A program made the position numbers and the translations under genes. The notes under the pieces are model-generated. The model was not told where the DNA came from. It ran no database searches and saw nothing but the letters and a program-made list of their open reading frames with translations. Source: Calidifontibacter indicus (GTDB lineage: Bacteria; Actinomycetota; Actinomycetes; Actinomycetales; Dermatophilaceae). From it: a stretch of 64,000 nt of DNA. How positions within the stretch are numbered: position 1 is the stretch's first letter; each line of letters begins with the position of its first letter. The stretch covers positions 186,001 through 250,000 of the forward strand of contig NZ_QTUA01000001.1 in NCBI RefSeq assembly GCF_003386865.1, read 5' to 3'. Below, piece after piece: positions 51,983 through 61,828 of the stretch.

Positions 51983-52906
51983 ATGGAAATCACCGCCGCG
52001 CTCCCGTCCGGCCTCACCACGCGTCCGCTCACCACGGACGACCTGCGGGCGGCCTTCGAGGTCTACTCGCAGGCCGAGATCGCCGACGTCGGCACTCTGA
52101 TGATCGAACCCGAGGACATCGAATCCGACTGGGACAGAGCCAGTTTCGACATCTCGACGCAGAGCGTCGGGGTGTTCGAGGGCGAGCACCTGGTCGGCGC
52201 CGCCGAGGTCTTCAAGGCCCGTCGCGCCGAGGCCGCCGTGCTGCCCGACCACCGCGGACGCGGCATCGGGGTCTGGCTCGCCGAGTGGACCGAGCAGGTC
52301 GCACGCCGCGACGGGGGCGCGAAGGTCGGCCAGACCTGTTTCCGCGGGTCGGGCGGCGAGCAACTGCTGCGGGCGCGCGGGTACGACGACGCGTGGACCT
52401 CCTGGGTGCTGGAGCTGCCGGCCGACCGGCCGGTCATGGCCCAACCGCTGCCGCCGGGTTACACGATCCGGGAGGCTGTCGCCGGCGCCGAGGACCGCGA
52501 CGTCTTCCAGGTGATCGAGGATGCGTTCAACGAGTGGCCCGACCGCACCCCGTCGACCTTCGAGGACTGGTATCCGCGGTTGATGGGTCGGCGCGGGTTC
52601 GAGCCGTGGCAGATCCGGGTGGCCGTCGACGGCGACGACCGGGTGGTCGGGGCGGCGTGCACGATTCTCGACTCGGCCGGCGAGGCCTACATCGACCAGC
52701 TCGCGGTGCGCAGCGATCAACGGGGCAAGGGGTTGGCCCGTTCGCTGATGGCCGACGCCTTCGCGCAGGGTCGTGAACGTGGCGCCGCCCGGTTCGGTCT
52801 GTCGACCGACTCACGCACCGGCGCGCTCGGGCTCTACGAGAAGGTCGGCATGAAGGTGACCCAGACCTGGGTCGCGCTGGCGCTGGACTTGGCGCCCGAA
52901 GCTTAG
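51983..52906 (+). CDS. double GNAT N-acetyltransferase
   Basis: 307 residues from ATG 51983; GTG 51977 would add two. Two GNAT modules are recognisable: residues 1-150 with VLPDHRGRGIGVWLAEW, and about 150-305 with IDQLAVRSDQRGKGLARSLM and LSTDSRTGALGLYEKVGM. The second acetyl-CoA loop (Q/RxxGxG/A) looks better conserved, so it is likely the active half. Tandem GNATs of this type resemble MshD-like acetyltransferases in plan, but the residues do not allow assigning mycothiol synthesis. The acceptor is unknown. Confidence 0.8.
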   Translation: MEITAALPSGLTTRPLTTDDLRAAFEVYSQAEIADVGTLMIEPEDIESDWDRASFDISTQSVGVFEGEHLVGAAEVFKARRAEAAVLPDHRGRGIGVWLAEWTEQVARRDGGAKVGQTCFRGSGGEQLLRARGYDDAWTSWVLELPADRPVMAQPLPPGYTIREAVAGAEDRDVFQVIEDAFNEWPDRTPSTFEDWYPRLMGRRGFEPWQIRVAVDGDDRVVGAACTILDSAGEAYIDQLAVRSDQRGKGLARSLMADAFAQGRERGAARFGLSTDSRTGALGLYEKVGMKVTQTWVALALDLAPEA

Positions 52907-52964
52907 CCCTCGCAGGTCTTCTTATCGAATTGGGTCGGACAGCGGTCGCACAGCGATCGGAGGG

Positions 52965-54223
52965 TCAGTGGGTGCCGACGAGTTCGCGGTGCAACCGGTC
53001 GACCTCTTCTTCGAGCAGGTCGGTCATCCGGTCGGCGTCGGGGATCAGCGTGGCGTCGACGCCGAGCGAGAGGTAGACCTGCCCGGCGTAGCTGTAGATG
53101 CAGATCGTCATCGGTTGGTCGCCCGACGAGGGCGCCCACCCGAGGATGGCGTCGACCGGGGTGCCGGCCAGGGCGACGGGTCCGCGCGGGCCGGGCACGT
53201 TGGTGAGCACGCCGACGGTCAGGTTGGCGAACAAGTTGGTCAGAGCCACGCTCATCGCCTGCGGTGACTGCGCGATCGCACGCTGCACCCCGAAGGTGAT
53301 GAGGGTTTCCTGCGAGTTCTTGATCCGCATCGTGCGCCGGTGGATCTCGCGCACCCGTTCGGCGGGGTCGTCGATGTCGAGCGGCATCCGGAAGTTGACC
53401 AGCGCGAAGTGATTGCCGAGTGCGTCCGGCAGCCCCTGACCGAACGGTTGCAGGCTGACCGGGAGCAGCCAGGCCACCTCGTCGAGCCGTTCGTCGCGCT
53501 CGGCGAGGTAGGTCATCAGCATCCCGGCGACGGCGGTGAGCAGCACGTCGTTGACCGTGCAGCCGGTCGCGCGGGCTGTCGCGACGACCGTCGCCAACGG
53601 CACCGGGGTGGCCCAGACGACGTTCTTGTCGACGCCCGGGGTGCCCGTCCACACCGTCTCGGGGTTGCGTTGCCGCAACAGCGCGAGGGTCTCCACCGTG
53701 GTGTTGGCGGCGTTGCGCCTGCCCGGGGTGATGCCGGCGACGTAGGTCATGACGTCGACGGCACGCTACGGGTCGCCGGCGATGGTGGCCACCTCGGTGA
53801 CGGCGCCGGCGGCGAGTTCGCCCATCTGGGCGGCGGCCCGGCCCGGGGCGCCGAGGGGGTCACGCAGGTCGCGGACGCGAAGGGCTTGCTGCGTTCGCCG
53901 GAGACGTACTCACGCACCCGTTCCTCATCGACCGGGCCGCGCAACCCGGCCTTGCGCACGTGCCGCGACAGCCGGAATTGCGGGTCGCGGGCCCAGTGGG
54001 TGCGTCCGCGGATGTGCTCGGGACGGCACCGGAAGACCGGGTACCGGTCGACCATCCGCTCCTGGATGGTGGCGCGGATCGCGTCCCAGTCGGGCGACTG
54101 CGCCAACCAGATGAGCGAGTCGATCACCATGAGGTTGTTCGGACGGTCCATGTCCAGCCACAGCTGGTCCTGCACCGTCAGCGGCATCGGCGCGAAGTCG
54201 TCGGGCAGCGCCTGGGAAGTCAT
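52965..54223 (-). pseudogene. WS/DGAT-type acyltransferase pseudogene lacking HHxxxDG
   Basis: The N-terminal part (54223 to about 53880) matches wax ester synthase/diacylglycerol acyltransferases to about residue 115 (DQLWLDMDRPNN, then VFRCRPEHIRGRTHW). The frame then breaks. The next recognisable segment, RVRDLRDPLGAPGRAAAQMG, is in another frame and ends at a TAG near 53766. The C-terminal half continues from 53750 (PGVDKNVVWATPVPL, NDVLLTAVAGML, LTNVPGPRGPVALAGTPV). The stretch that should carry the catalytic HHxxxDG is absent, so about 60-80 residues have been deleted. Intact enzymes make wax esters or triacylglycerol from acyl-CoA. Confidence 0.85.
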
Positions 54224-54239
54224 CGCCGGAAGTTACCAG

Positions 54240-54836
54240 TCAGTTGGGCTCTGGGCGGGGCTGATGACCGAGCAACGGCATCAACCGGTCGATCGACCAG
54301 CCGATGCCGGCCGCCAGGATGATCGTGCCGACGCCGACCGCGGCGCCGCACCACCAACCGACGACCACGCCGCACAACTGGAAGATCGTGTAGCTCACGC
54401 CGAACCGCAGCGGCGGGTCGAAGGCGAGCGCGGCCGCCTCCGCCGGGCCGGCGCCGAGGTCGGTCGCCAGGTAGGCGGCCACCCCGATGCAGAGCACCAC
54501 ATAGCCCGCGACGAAACAGGCGATGCGCGCGCCGAGGTGACCGACCGAGGGCATCACCCGCATCACCAGGCTCACCGTCAGCCCGACGAGCACCAACTGG
54601 CTGATCGTGCCGGGGCCGGGCTTCTGGCCACGCAGCCAGGCCAGTCCCACCAGGATGGCCGCCGCCACCCAGCTGACGATCGCGAAGTCGAGCCCCGTCG
54701 CCTTGCTGAGCCCGCTCATCAAGGTGGAGTAGCCGTCCGAACCGAGCTCCGCCTGCAACAGCAGACACACGCCGAGCCCGAGCACGATGCAGCCGATCGG
54801 CAGCTGAATCGCCCGACGCACCAAGGACATACTCAC
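54240..54836 (-). CDS. YczE/YitT-like integral membrane protein
   Basis: 198 residues from GTG 54836, whose bases overlap the ppc stop (GTGA). Five to six hydrophobic helices are visible, with the family pattern [20 protein letters not shown] near the first helix and [18 protein letters not shown] later, two related halves. This matches the YczE/YyaS/YitT-type family, whose substrate is unknown. The coupling to ppc is evident, but a metabolic link is not. Confidence 0.75.
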   Translation of the reverse strand: MSMSLVRRAIQLPIGCIVLGLGVCLLLQAELGSDGYSTLMSGLSKATGLDFAIVSWVAAAILVGLAWLRGQKPGPGTISQLVLVGLTVSLVMRVMPSVGHLGARIACFVAGYVVLCIGVAAYLATDLGAGPAEAAALAFDPPLRFGVSYTIFQLCGVVVGWWCGAAVGVGTIILAAGIGWSIDRLMPLLGHQPRPEPN

Positions 54837-57616
54837 CCTGAATTTCGCAGAGCCGTGGCCAGACCGTTCATCGTGAGCAGGATGCCACGGCGCACCTGCT
54901 CGTCCTCGTCACCGGCGCGGTAGCGCTTGAGCAACTCCACCTGCAGGTGGTTGAGCGGTTCCAGGTAGGGGAAGCGGTTGAACACCGAGCGCTTCAGTGC
55001 CGTGTTGTCCCACAGCAGGTCGTCGTGGCCGGTGATCTGGCCGAACACCTTGACCGTGCGAGCGTGCTCGTCGACGATCCGTCCGAACACCCGGGCGCGC
55101 AGTTCCTCGTCCTCGACGAGGTGCGAATACCGTTCGGCGATACCGAGATCCGACTTCGCCATGACCTGCGCGAGGTTCGACATGACACTGCGGAAGAACG
55201 GCCAGTCACGGTAGTAGTGCTGCAGCTTCTCCAGCCGCGACTCGTCCTCGTCGATCCACTTCTGCACCGCGGTGCCGGTGCCGTACCAGCCGGGCAGCAT
55301 GATGCGGGCCAGCGACCAGCTCATCACCCACGGGATCGCCCGCAGGTCGGAGATCTTCTCGGTCGGTTTGCGGGAGGCCGGACGCGAGCCGATGTTCAGG
55401 GCGCCGATCTCGGCGACGGGGGTCGACGTCTTGAAGTACTCGACGAAGCCGTCGGTGCGGTGCACCAGGTCGCTGTACGCCTCCCGCGCGAGCGCAGCGA
55501 GTTCGTCGAGGTCGCGGTAGGCCTGGTCGGTGTCGTCCAGCCCCTCGATGTCGAGCAGCGACGACTCCAAGGTGGCGGAGACGATCGCTTCGAGATTGCG
55601 GTAGGCGAGCGCCGGCTCGGCGTACTTCGCCGCGATGATCTCGCCCTGCTCGGTGAGCCGCAGCGACCCACGGACGGCGCCCGGCGGCTGCGCGAGGATC
55701 GCGTCGTAGCTGGGACCGCCGCCACGGCCGACCGTGCCGCCGCGTCCGTGGAACAGCCTCAGCCGGATCGCGAACTCGGTGGCGACGTCGACCAGGTCGA
55801 GTTCGGCGCGGTAGAGCGCCCAGTTGGCGGCGAGATAACCGCCGTCCTTGTTGGAGTCGCTGTAACCGAGCATGACCTCCTGCAGGCCGCCCTTGGAGTC
55901 GACGAGCGTGCGGTAGGCCGGCAGCGCGAGCGCCGAACGAAGCGTCGTGGCCGAGACCTGGAGGTCTTCGATGGTCTCGAACAGCGGCACGATGTTGACC
56001 GAGCAGGTGGCGCCGCCCTCGTCGTCGGGCACGTACAGCCCGGCTTCCTTCAGCAGCACCGCGCACTCGAGGATGTCGGAGACGCTGGTGCACATGGAGA
56101 TCACGTAGTTCGGGATCGCCTCGGGTCCGAAGGTGCGGACGGCGTCGGCGGCGGCCGCGACGATCGCGAGTTCGCTGCGGGTCTGGTCGGAGAACTCCGC
56201 GCCGCGACCGACCAACGGACGCCGTGAGCCGAGTTCGGCGACCAGCAGGTCGACCTTCTCCTGCTCGCCCAGCGAGGCGTAGTCGGGGTGCACGCCGGCC
56301 CAGGCGAACACCTCGGCCACGGTCTCCTCGTGCACATCGGAGTTCTGCCGCAGGTCGAGGCCGTACAGGTGGAACCCGAAGGTGCGCACCGCCTCGCGCA
56401 GGCCGGCGAGTTCGGCGTCGGCGAGCAGGCTGTCGTGCCCCGAGCGCAGCGAGTTGTCGACGACGTCGAGGTCGGCGAGCAGTTCGTCGGGCTCCAGGTA
56501 GGCGGTGGCGCCGGCCACCTCGATGCTGGCGTCGGCGCGACGTCCGAAGAAGGCGACGTAGGTCTCCTCCAGCCGGCCGCGGATCCAGCGGAGGGCGCGC
56601 CGGTAGGGCTCGTCGTCGCGTTCGTCCTCCGTGTTGAGGTCGGCGAGTTCGAGCAGGTCGTCGTCGGTGGCGGCGAGCCGCCGCGACAGCGACAGGCTCA
56701 CCTCGAGGCGGTCGAGCTCACGCAGGTAGTGCGTGATCGCGGTCTCCGACGCGCGGCGTGACGCGGTCGCCACGACCGACTCGGTGACATTGGGGTTGCC
56801 GTCGCGGTCGCCGCCGATCCACGACCCGGCACGCAACATCGGCTCCGGCAACAGGTCGGCGCCCGGGTAGAGCTGGTTCAGTTCGCGTCGCACCTGCGCG
56901 TTGATCCGCGGCATCACCTCGAACAGCGACGCCTCGAACCAGCGCAGACCCACCTCGATCTCGTCCTCGATCTGCACCCGCTTCAACCGGATGAGCGCGG
57001 TCTGCCAGAGCGTGATGATCTGGATCTTGATGTCGCGCAACGCATCCCGCTCCTCCTGTTCGGTGAGGGTCATGCGTTCGCGGGTGCGCATCGTGCGCTT
57101 GATGCGGCTCTGTGCCTCGAAGACGGTGCGGCGGCGCGTCTCGGTCGGGTGTGCGGTGATCACCGGCACGACGGTCGCGTCGCGCAACGCGTCCTCGACC
57201 TCGGACGGTGCGAGACCCGCGGCCTGCAGCTTGGGGAAGGTGGCGGCGAGCGACCCGTCGATCGGCGGCTCCCCCGCGCCGGTGTGCACGGCCCGGCGGC
57301 GCTCCCGGTGGAGGTCTTCGGCGAGGTTGGCCAGCAGCGCGAACAGGCTGAACGCGCGGATCACGTGCAGCGCGTCGCGGGTCGAGGTTTCGTGGAAGAG
57401 TTCGGCGAACCCCTCCCGGTCGACCTCCTGCCGGCGCACGGCGAACGCCTTCTTGCGGGCCTGCTCGACGAGTTCGAAGACGCGCTCGCCCTCCTGCTCA
57501 CGGACGACGTCGCCGAGGATGCCGCCGAGCAGGCGGATGTCGTCGCGCAGCGGTTCGGTTGCCGCGCGGCCTTCCTCGCTCGCTTCGGAGACCATCGGCG
57601 CAGGCTGATCGATCAT
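54833..57616 (-). CDS. ppc: phosphoenolpyruvate carboxylase
   Basis: 927 residues, typical for the family. Active-site signatures are [14 protein letters not shown] with the catalytic His, [52 protein letters not shown] and a C-terminal end ([11 protein letters not shown]) that carries the effector and tetramer contacts. It fixes bicarbonate onto PEP to give oxaloacetate, an anaplerotic step. It starts at ATG 57616 and is followed by the coupled YczE-like gene. Confidence 0.95.
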   Translation of the reverse strand: MIDQPAPMVSEASEEGRAATEPLRDDIRLLGGILGDVVREQEGERVFELVEQARKKAFAVRRQEVDREGFAELFHETSTRDALHVIRAFSLFALLANLAEDLHRERRRAVHTGAGEPPIDGSLAATFPKLQAAGLAPSEVEDALRDATVVPVITAHPTETRRRTVFEAQSRIKRTMRTRERMTLTEQEERDALRDIKIQIITLWQTALIRLKRVQIEDEIEVGLRWFEASLFEVMPRINAQVRRELNQLYPGADLLPEPMLRAGSWIGGDRDGNPNVTESVVATASRRASETAITHYLRELDRLEVSLSLSRRLAATDDDLLELADLNTEDERDDEPYRRALRWIRGRLEETYVAFFGRRADASIEVAGATAYLEPDELLADLDVVDNSLRSGHDSLLADAELAGLREAVRTFGFHLYGLDLRQNSDVHEETVAEVFAWAGVHPDYASLGEQEKVDLLVAELGSRRPLVGRGAEFSDQTRSELAIVAAAADAVRTFGPEAIPNYVISMCTSVSDILECAVLLKEAGLYVPDDEGGATCSVNIVPLFETIEDLQVSATTLRSALALPAYRTLVDSKGGLQEVMLGYSDSNKDGGYLAANWALYRAELDLVDVATEFAIRLRLFHGRGGTVGRGGGPSYDAILAQPPGAVRGSLRLTEQGEIIAAKYAEPALAYRNLEAIVSATLESSLLDIEGLDDTDQAYRDLDELAALAREAYSDLVHRTDGFVEYFKTSTPVAEIGALNIGSRPASRKPTEKISDLRAIPWVMSWSLARIMLPGWYGTGTAVQKWIDEDESRLEKLQHYYRDWPFFRSVMSNLAQVMAKSDLGIAERYSHLVEDEELRARVFGRIVDEHARTVKVFGQITGHDDLLWDNTALKRSVFNRFPYLEPLNHLQVELLKRYRAGDEDEQVRRGILLTMNGLATALRNSG

Positions 57617-57694
57617 GGCGCCAAGTATGGGCGTGACCGGCTGGTAGGTGAGACAGGGTGTTCACGGAACGGACGAGACGTGCGTCACGCTGGG

Positions 57695-57755
57695 GCGCCG
57701 TCCGGACGAACTCGCGCCCGAGGGGCGGGCGCCGTCCGGGCGAACTCGCGCCCGA
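57695..57755. repeat. 27-bp direct repeat upstream of ppc
   Basis: Copies at 57695-57721 and 57729-57755 (period 34) read GCGCCGTCCGGRCGAACTCG and CGCCCGA, differing at one base. They lie 80-140 bp upstream of the ppc start in a spacer that also holds a family D palindrome. Confidence 0.75.
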
Positions 57756-57793
57756 CGCGACTTGCTGCGCGGTATCGACGACTACGCCCGAGC

Positions 57794-57814
57794 AAGTCGC
57801 GCCTGACGCGACTT
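57794..57814. repeat. family D palindrome, reverse orientation
   Basis: Arms AAGTCGCG and CGCGACTT around CCTGA, the exact reverse complement of the copy at 38136-38156. It begins 10 bp after the stop of the minus-strand unknown gene (57824), where it may act as its terminator, and lies upstream of ppc. Confidence 0.75.
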
Positions 57815-57823
57815 GGTGTCGGG

Positions 57824-58612
57824 TCAGCCGAGGTTCAGCGGGTCGTCCGGACGCTCGGCCCACTGCCCGGCGTACAGCCGCAGCGCCCGCAGACTGCTGG
57901 TGTCGCTCTCCTGCGCCTCGTGCAGCGCGGCGGCCAGCCGGGTCAGCGCGGCGTCGACGGCGGCCGCGGCATCGTCGGCGGGACTCAGCCCGTCGGGCCC
58001 GGGCCGCGTGCGGCGCTGCGGGGTCAGCCGGCCGAGCACCGAGTAGGCGTCGATGATCGCCCGGATCGCCTGCCCGACCGCGACCTGTTCGCGCGCCGAC
58101 AACCGCGCGAAGCGGGAGCACACGTCGTCGACGAGGCCCGCATCCTCGGCGCGCGAGTCGGCGGTGAGGAACGCGACGGCGCGTTCCCGGTCGCTCACCG
58201 GCCGCTTCGCGGGCGCGGACTGCGCGGACGGCGCGGGCGCCGGGTTGGGCCGCGTCCGCCCGGCCGCGGAACGGCCGAGGTAGTGGGCGATCCGCATCAC
58301 CTGCGGTCCGTCGAGTCGGGCGAGCGCCCACAGGAAGTCGCGCACGACGCGATGCCCCGACTCGGTCGACAGAATGCCGGCGAACCCGGCGGACAGTTGC
58401 CGCAGCATCTGGTGGGCGCCGATGCTGACCGTCAGCATCGGTGTCGGACGCTGCCCCAGCGCGAGCAGCCTGCGCTTGGCCGGGGTGAGTGCGGTGAATC
58501 CGAAGAAGTCGGGCTGCGCCGTGCCCACGAAGTGCACCCCGATCACCGTCGTCAGCGCGTTCGGCGTGAACAACTGCACGGCGCGGATCTGGGGCAACGG
58601 GTTGACGGACAT
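57824..58612 (-). CDS. uncharacterised protein
   Basis: 262 residues. There is no signal peptide or obvious membrane helix. The N-terminal 120 residues contain AVQLFTPNALTTVIGVHFVG, the hydrophobic MLTVSIGAHQMLRQLSAGFA and FLWALARLDGPQVMRIAHYL. A Pro/Ala-rich linker (about 125-145) leads to a helical C-terminal region (LSAREQVAVGQAIRAIIDAY). I do not recognise a family. It lies between ppc and the metal-receptor operon on the same strand. Confidence 0.65.
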   Translation of the reverse strand: MSVNPLPQIRAVQLFTPNALTTVIGVHFVGTAQPDFFGFTALTPAKRRLLALGQRPTPMLTVSIGAHQMLRQLSAGFAGILSTESGHRVVRDFLWALARLDGPQVMRIAHYLGRSAAGRTRPNPAPAPSAQSAPAKRPVSDRERAVAFLTADSRAEDAGLVDDVCSRFARLSAREQVAVGQAIRAIIDAYSVLGRLTPQRRTRPGPDGLSPADDAAAAVDAALTRLAAALHEAQESDTSSLRALRLYAGQWAERPDDPLNLG

Positions 58613-58651
58613 CGCGGTCGGTCGGCACCTTCCGGGCGAGGGGCGGAACCC

Positions 58652-59437
58652 TTAGTATGGACGACCGGCGCGCGACCCCGGCCGGTTCATCCACAGGGTC
58701 GCCGCCTCGAGCATCGCCGGGCCGTACCACGTGATCAGCCGCCCGCTCACCAGGTGCGTCGGCACGCTCGCGAACGCTTCGGGGCCGTCGGAGTCGGTGA
58801 AGACGTACGGCTCGTCGGGCAGCAGCACGACGTCGGCGAGGTCGGGGTCGTCGAGGTCGGACAGCTCGGCGTGCGGGTAGCGCCCCTCGGCTCCCGACGG
58901 CACGACGACCTCCACCCCGAGCCGCGCGAGCAGGTCGGCGGTGTACGTCGGGTGGCCGACCACCATCCACGGGTCGCGCCAGATCGGCACCACCGCGCGG
59001 CGCGTGAGCGGACGCGGCGTCGCCCAGGCCGCGTCGGCGTCGTCGAGCCAAGACGGCGCGTCCCACCCGAGCGCCTCGACGAACAGCCGCCGCATCGCGG
59101 CGAGCGCTTGCGGCACGTCCTCGATATCGGTGACCCACACCGCGATTCCTCGATCGCGCAGCCGTTGCACGTCGAGTTCGCGGTTCTCCTCCTTGTTGGC
59201 GACCACGAGCTGCGGATCGAGCGCCGCGATCGCGTCGAGGTTCGGGTTCTTCGTGCCGCGCACCCGCGGCACGTCGAGATCGGCCGGGTGGGTGCACCAG
59301 TCGGTCGCGCCCACCAGCGCGTGCGCTCGGGTGGCCACGATCGCCTCGGTGAGCGACGGCACCAGGCTCACCACACGGGTCACCTCGTCGGGCACCTCGA
59401 CCGCCTCGCCGAGGTCGTCGACCACCGACCGGGCCAT
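58652..59437 (-). CDS. helical-backbone metal receptor (BtuF/FepB-like) without signal peptide
   Basis: 261 residues from ATG 59437, whose bases overlap the stop of the DUF202 gene (TGATG). TroA/periplasmic-binding-type fold: RVVSLVPSLTEAIVATRAHA, LVGATDWCTHPADL, NLDAIAALDPQLVVANKEEN and VWVTDIEDVPQALAAMRRLF. The architecture is that of cobalamin- or siderophore-binding proteins, but no Sec signal or lipobox is seen, so it may be cytoplasmic. No ABC transporter is in the window. A cobalamin-related role is one option; it is not established. Confidence 0.75.
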   Translation of the reverse strand: MARSVVDDLGEAVEVPDEVTRVVSLVPSLTEAIVATRAHALVGATDWCTHPADLDVPRVRGTKNPNLDAIAALDPQLVVANKEENRELDVQRLRDRGIAVWVTDIEDVPQALAAMRRLFVEALGWDAPSWLDDADAAWATPRPLTRRAVVPIWRDPWMVVGHPTYTADLLARLGVEVVVPSGAEGRYPHAELSDLDDPDLADVVLLPDEPYVFTDSDGPEAFASVPTHLVSGRLITWYGPAMLEAATLWMNRPGSRAGRPY

Positions 59438-59766
59438 CAGACGTCCCCCAGGATCACCACGAGGCCGATGACACCGAGCAGCGTGCTGGTCGCGGTGAGC
59501 AGCAACACCGCCCAGATCTGCGGTTCGACCCGTTCTCGCACGATGCCCCGCACCCATCGGTCGTAGCGACGGCGGCGGGTGCCCCCGATGACCAGCGCCG
59601 CGAGCAGCGCGACCGCCACCATCACCAGCAGTGACGGACCGAGCCGGGGCGACCAGTGGATGAAGATCGCGCTGGTGACCGCCAGCGACCACGCCGTCCG
59701 GCTCCAGGCCAGGGAGGTGCGCTCGGGCTGCAACCCCTCGTCGAGGTGCGGTCGCTGCGCCGTCAT
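59437..59766 (-). CDS. DUF202 membrane protein
   Basis: 109 residues. The conserved N-terminal LQPERTSLAWSRTAWSLAVT is the DUF202 signature. Three membrane helices follow. The gene overlaps both neighbours by 1-4 bp. The role of DUF202 (YidH-like) proteins is unknown. Confidence 0.85.
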   Translation of the reverse strand: MTAQRPHLDEGLQPERTSLAWSRTAWSLAVTSAIFIHWSPRLGPSLLVMVAVALLAALVIGGTRRRRYDRWVRGIVRERVEPQIWAVLLLTATSTLLGVIGLVVILGDV

Positions 59767-60143
59767 CGGCTCAGCACCAACAGGATCGAGGTGACCGCGG
59801 CGACCGCGGCGCCAAGGCTGAGCAAGGGCACGAGCACCGGGAAGGGCAACGGACGGCGTTCGCGCATGCTGCGCTCGACCGACACCCACCGGAAGGCGGC
59901 CGCCAGACCGATGACCAGCCCCACGCACACGACGCAGACGGCAAGCACCTTCCGCGTGGAGGAACTGAACGATGCGTCCGAGAACGCTTCCAGCGCAACG
60001 CCGCCCGCGATGAACGCCAATGCCGTCCGCATCCAGGCCAGGAAGGTGCGCTCGTTGGCGAGGGTGAACCGCGGGTCGGGTTCGGTGCCGTCGGGGAACA
60101 CGCGGCGGGCCAGCCGCGAGCGCCGTTCGTCGGTCTCGGTCAC
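59763..60143 (-). CDS. YidH/DUF202 membrane protein
   Basis: 126 residues from GTG 60143. The signature TLANERTFLAWMRTALAFIA is followed by two more helices (VLAVCVVCVGLVIGLAAAFR and PVLVPLLSLGAAVAAVTSIL). It is paired with a second DUF202 gene by a 4-bp overlap, which suggests a hetero-oligomeric membrane complex. This is the first gene of the metal-receptor operon. Confidence 0.85.
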   Translation of the reverse strand: MTETDERRSRLARRVFPDGTEPDPRFTLANERTFLAWMRTALAFIAGGVALEAFSDASFSSSTRKVLAVCVVCVGLVIGLAAAFRWVSVERSMRERRPLPFPVLVPLLSLGAAVAAVTSILLVLSR

Positions 60144-60277
60144 GGGTCACACTCCGGGTTTGCGAGGGTCGCCCACAAATCTAGCGGCGTACGCCGTAGT
60201 CGCCGGCGCCGTCCGCACCGGTGATGTTTCCTACGGTGGGGACGTTGCCCGATGCCCGAACCCCCGAAGGATGCCTG

Positions 60278-61546
60278 ATGCGGTCGATCGTGCCCGACTA
60301 TCTCGCCGAGCTCATGCAGGAGTGCTCCGACGTCACCGGCGGCGCCCCCGCCGACTACATCCCCGAGCTCGCCCGCGTCGACCGCGCACTCTTCGGCATC
60401 GCGCTGACCACGGCCGACGGACGCACCTACACCTCCGGCGACGCCGACACCCTCTTCACGATCCAGTCGATCTCGAAGGCGTTCGTCTACGCGATGGCGA
60501 TCCGCGACCGCGGGCTGCCCGAAGTGCTGGAACGGATCGACGTCGAACCCTCGGGTGAGGCCTTCAACGAGCTGTCGCTGGAGCGCAACTCCAAGCGTCC
60601 GCTGAACCCGATGATCAACGCCGGCGCGCTCACCGCGCACTCGCTCGTCGGTGCACCGAACGACCCGCCGGAGCGATGGGTCGAGCTGATCCTGGAGGGG
60701 TTGTCGGAATTCGCCGGCCGGGAGCTCGACGTCGACCAACGGGTGTTCGCCTCGGAGATGCAGCATGCGCACCGCAACCTGGCGATCGCGCACATGCTGC
60801 GCAGCTACGACATGTTGACCGCCGACCCCGAAGCCGTCGTCGGCGGCTACACCCGGCAGTGCGCCGTCCGCGTGACCACGCGTGACCTGTCGGTAATGGC
60901 CGCGACGCTCGCCAACGGCGGCACCAACCCGATCACCGGACGGCAGGTGGTGACACCCGAGGTGGTGCAGCAGACGCTGTCGGTGATGCTCACCTGCGGC
61001 ATGTACGACTCCGCCGGCGACTGGATCACCACCGTCGGCATCCCGGCCAAGAGCGGTGTCGGCGGCGGCATCCTCGGCGCGCTGCCGGGGCAGTTCGGGG
61101 TGGCCACCTTCTCCCCGCCGCTGGACGAACACGGCAACAGCGTGCGCGGGGTTGCCGCCTTCGAACGGCTCAGCCACGAGATGGGCATGCACCTGATGAC
61201 GGTGCCCCCGCTGACTCGTTCGGTGATCCGCCGCCACCGCCGCATCGCGCTGCGCTCGGGCACGCCGGCCTACCTGTACGAGTTGCAGGGTCCGTTGCGT
61301 TTCTCCAGCGTCGAGCAGGCGATCCGGCTGGTCGAGGAGTCACCGCCCCAGGAGCACACCGTCGTGGTCGACCTGCAGAACATGACCTCGATCGACGCCA
61401 CCGCCCGCCGGATGCTGCTGGAACTGCTGCGTCGGATCGGCCTCGACGGACACGAGGTGTGGCTGATCGACGGCGAGACGGTGGTTGCCGGCGCGGCGCC
61501 GTCCGGGGTGCGGCTCGCCGACGACGTGATGCAGGTCGCCGGCTGA
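60278..61546 (+). CDS. glsA: glutaminase with C-terminal STAS domain
   Basis: 422 residues; ATG 60278 follows GAAGGA at good spacing. The serine-type glutaminase domain (about 1-310) has the Ser-x-x-Lys pair at S64 and K67 (TIQSISKAFVYAMA), the RNSKRPLNPMINAGA segment and VGGGILGALPGQFGVATFS. The C-terminal STAS fold (about 325-422) includes VVVDLQNMTSIDATARRML, as in bacterial GlsA-STAS fusions. It releases ammonia from glutamine in the cytoplasm. The STAS part may control oligomerisation or bind a partner. Confidence 0.9.
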   Translation: MRSIVPDYLAELMQECSDVTGGAPADYIPELARVDRALFGIALTTADGRTYTSGDADTLFTIQSISKAFVYAMAIRDRGLPEVLERIDVEPSGEAFNELSLERNSKRPLNPMINAGALTAHSLVGAPNDPPERWVELILEGLSEFAGRELDVDQRVFASEMQHAHRNLAIAHMLRSYDMLTADPEAVVGGYTRQCAVRVTTRDLSVMAATLANGGTNPITGRQVVTPEVVQQTLSVMLTCGMYDSAGDWITTVGIPAKSGVGGGILGALPGQFGVATFSPPLDEHGNSVRGVAAFERLSHEMGMHLMTVPPLTRSVIRRHRRIALRSGTPAYLYELQGPLRFSSVEQAIRLVEESPPQEHTVVVDLQNMTSIDATARRMLLELLRRIGLDGHEVWLIDGETVVAGAAPSGVRLADDVMQVAG

Positions 61547-61666
61547 GCAAAGTAATGCCTCGTGGAGGGATTGGTCCTGTCCCGCAAATTCCGGACTCGC
61601 AATTGGTCCGCGACTACTCGGATAGTTGGCCGTGTCAGATCCTCACAACGAGAAAGGCGCTCCATC

Positions 61667-61819
61667 ATGGACTGCACCAAGTGCCACCGCCCCCTCCACG
61701 ACTGTCCCTCATGCAACGGCGGCCGCGCCTCTGGCATCGGCGGCAAGCTGACGTGTTCCAGGTGCAACTCCACAGGGCTCCTCTGTTCTGAACACGATGG
61801 CCACCACGGACGTCGTTGA
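61667..61819 (+). CDS. Cys-rich miniprotein with DnaJ-like zinc ribbons
   Basis: 50 residues; AGAAAGG lies 13 bases ahead of ATG 61667. Seven Cys residues (3, 6, 13, 16, 30, 33, 40) give three CxxC knuckles in the order seen in DnaJ-type zinc fingers: CTKC, CPSCNGG, CSRCNSTG. There is a His-rich end. It begins the lower-G+C patch and lies 9 bp before the TerD-domain gene, so a two-gene operon is likely. A zinc-binding adaptor role is inferred. Confidence 0.65.
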   Translation: MDCTKCHRPLHDCPSCNGGRASGIGGKLTCSRCNSTGLLCSEHDGHHGRR

Positions 61820-61828
61820 CGAATCATC

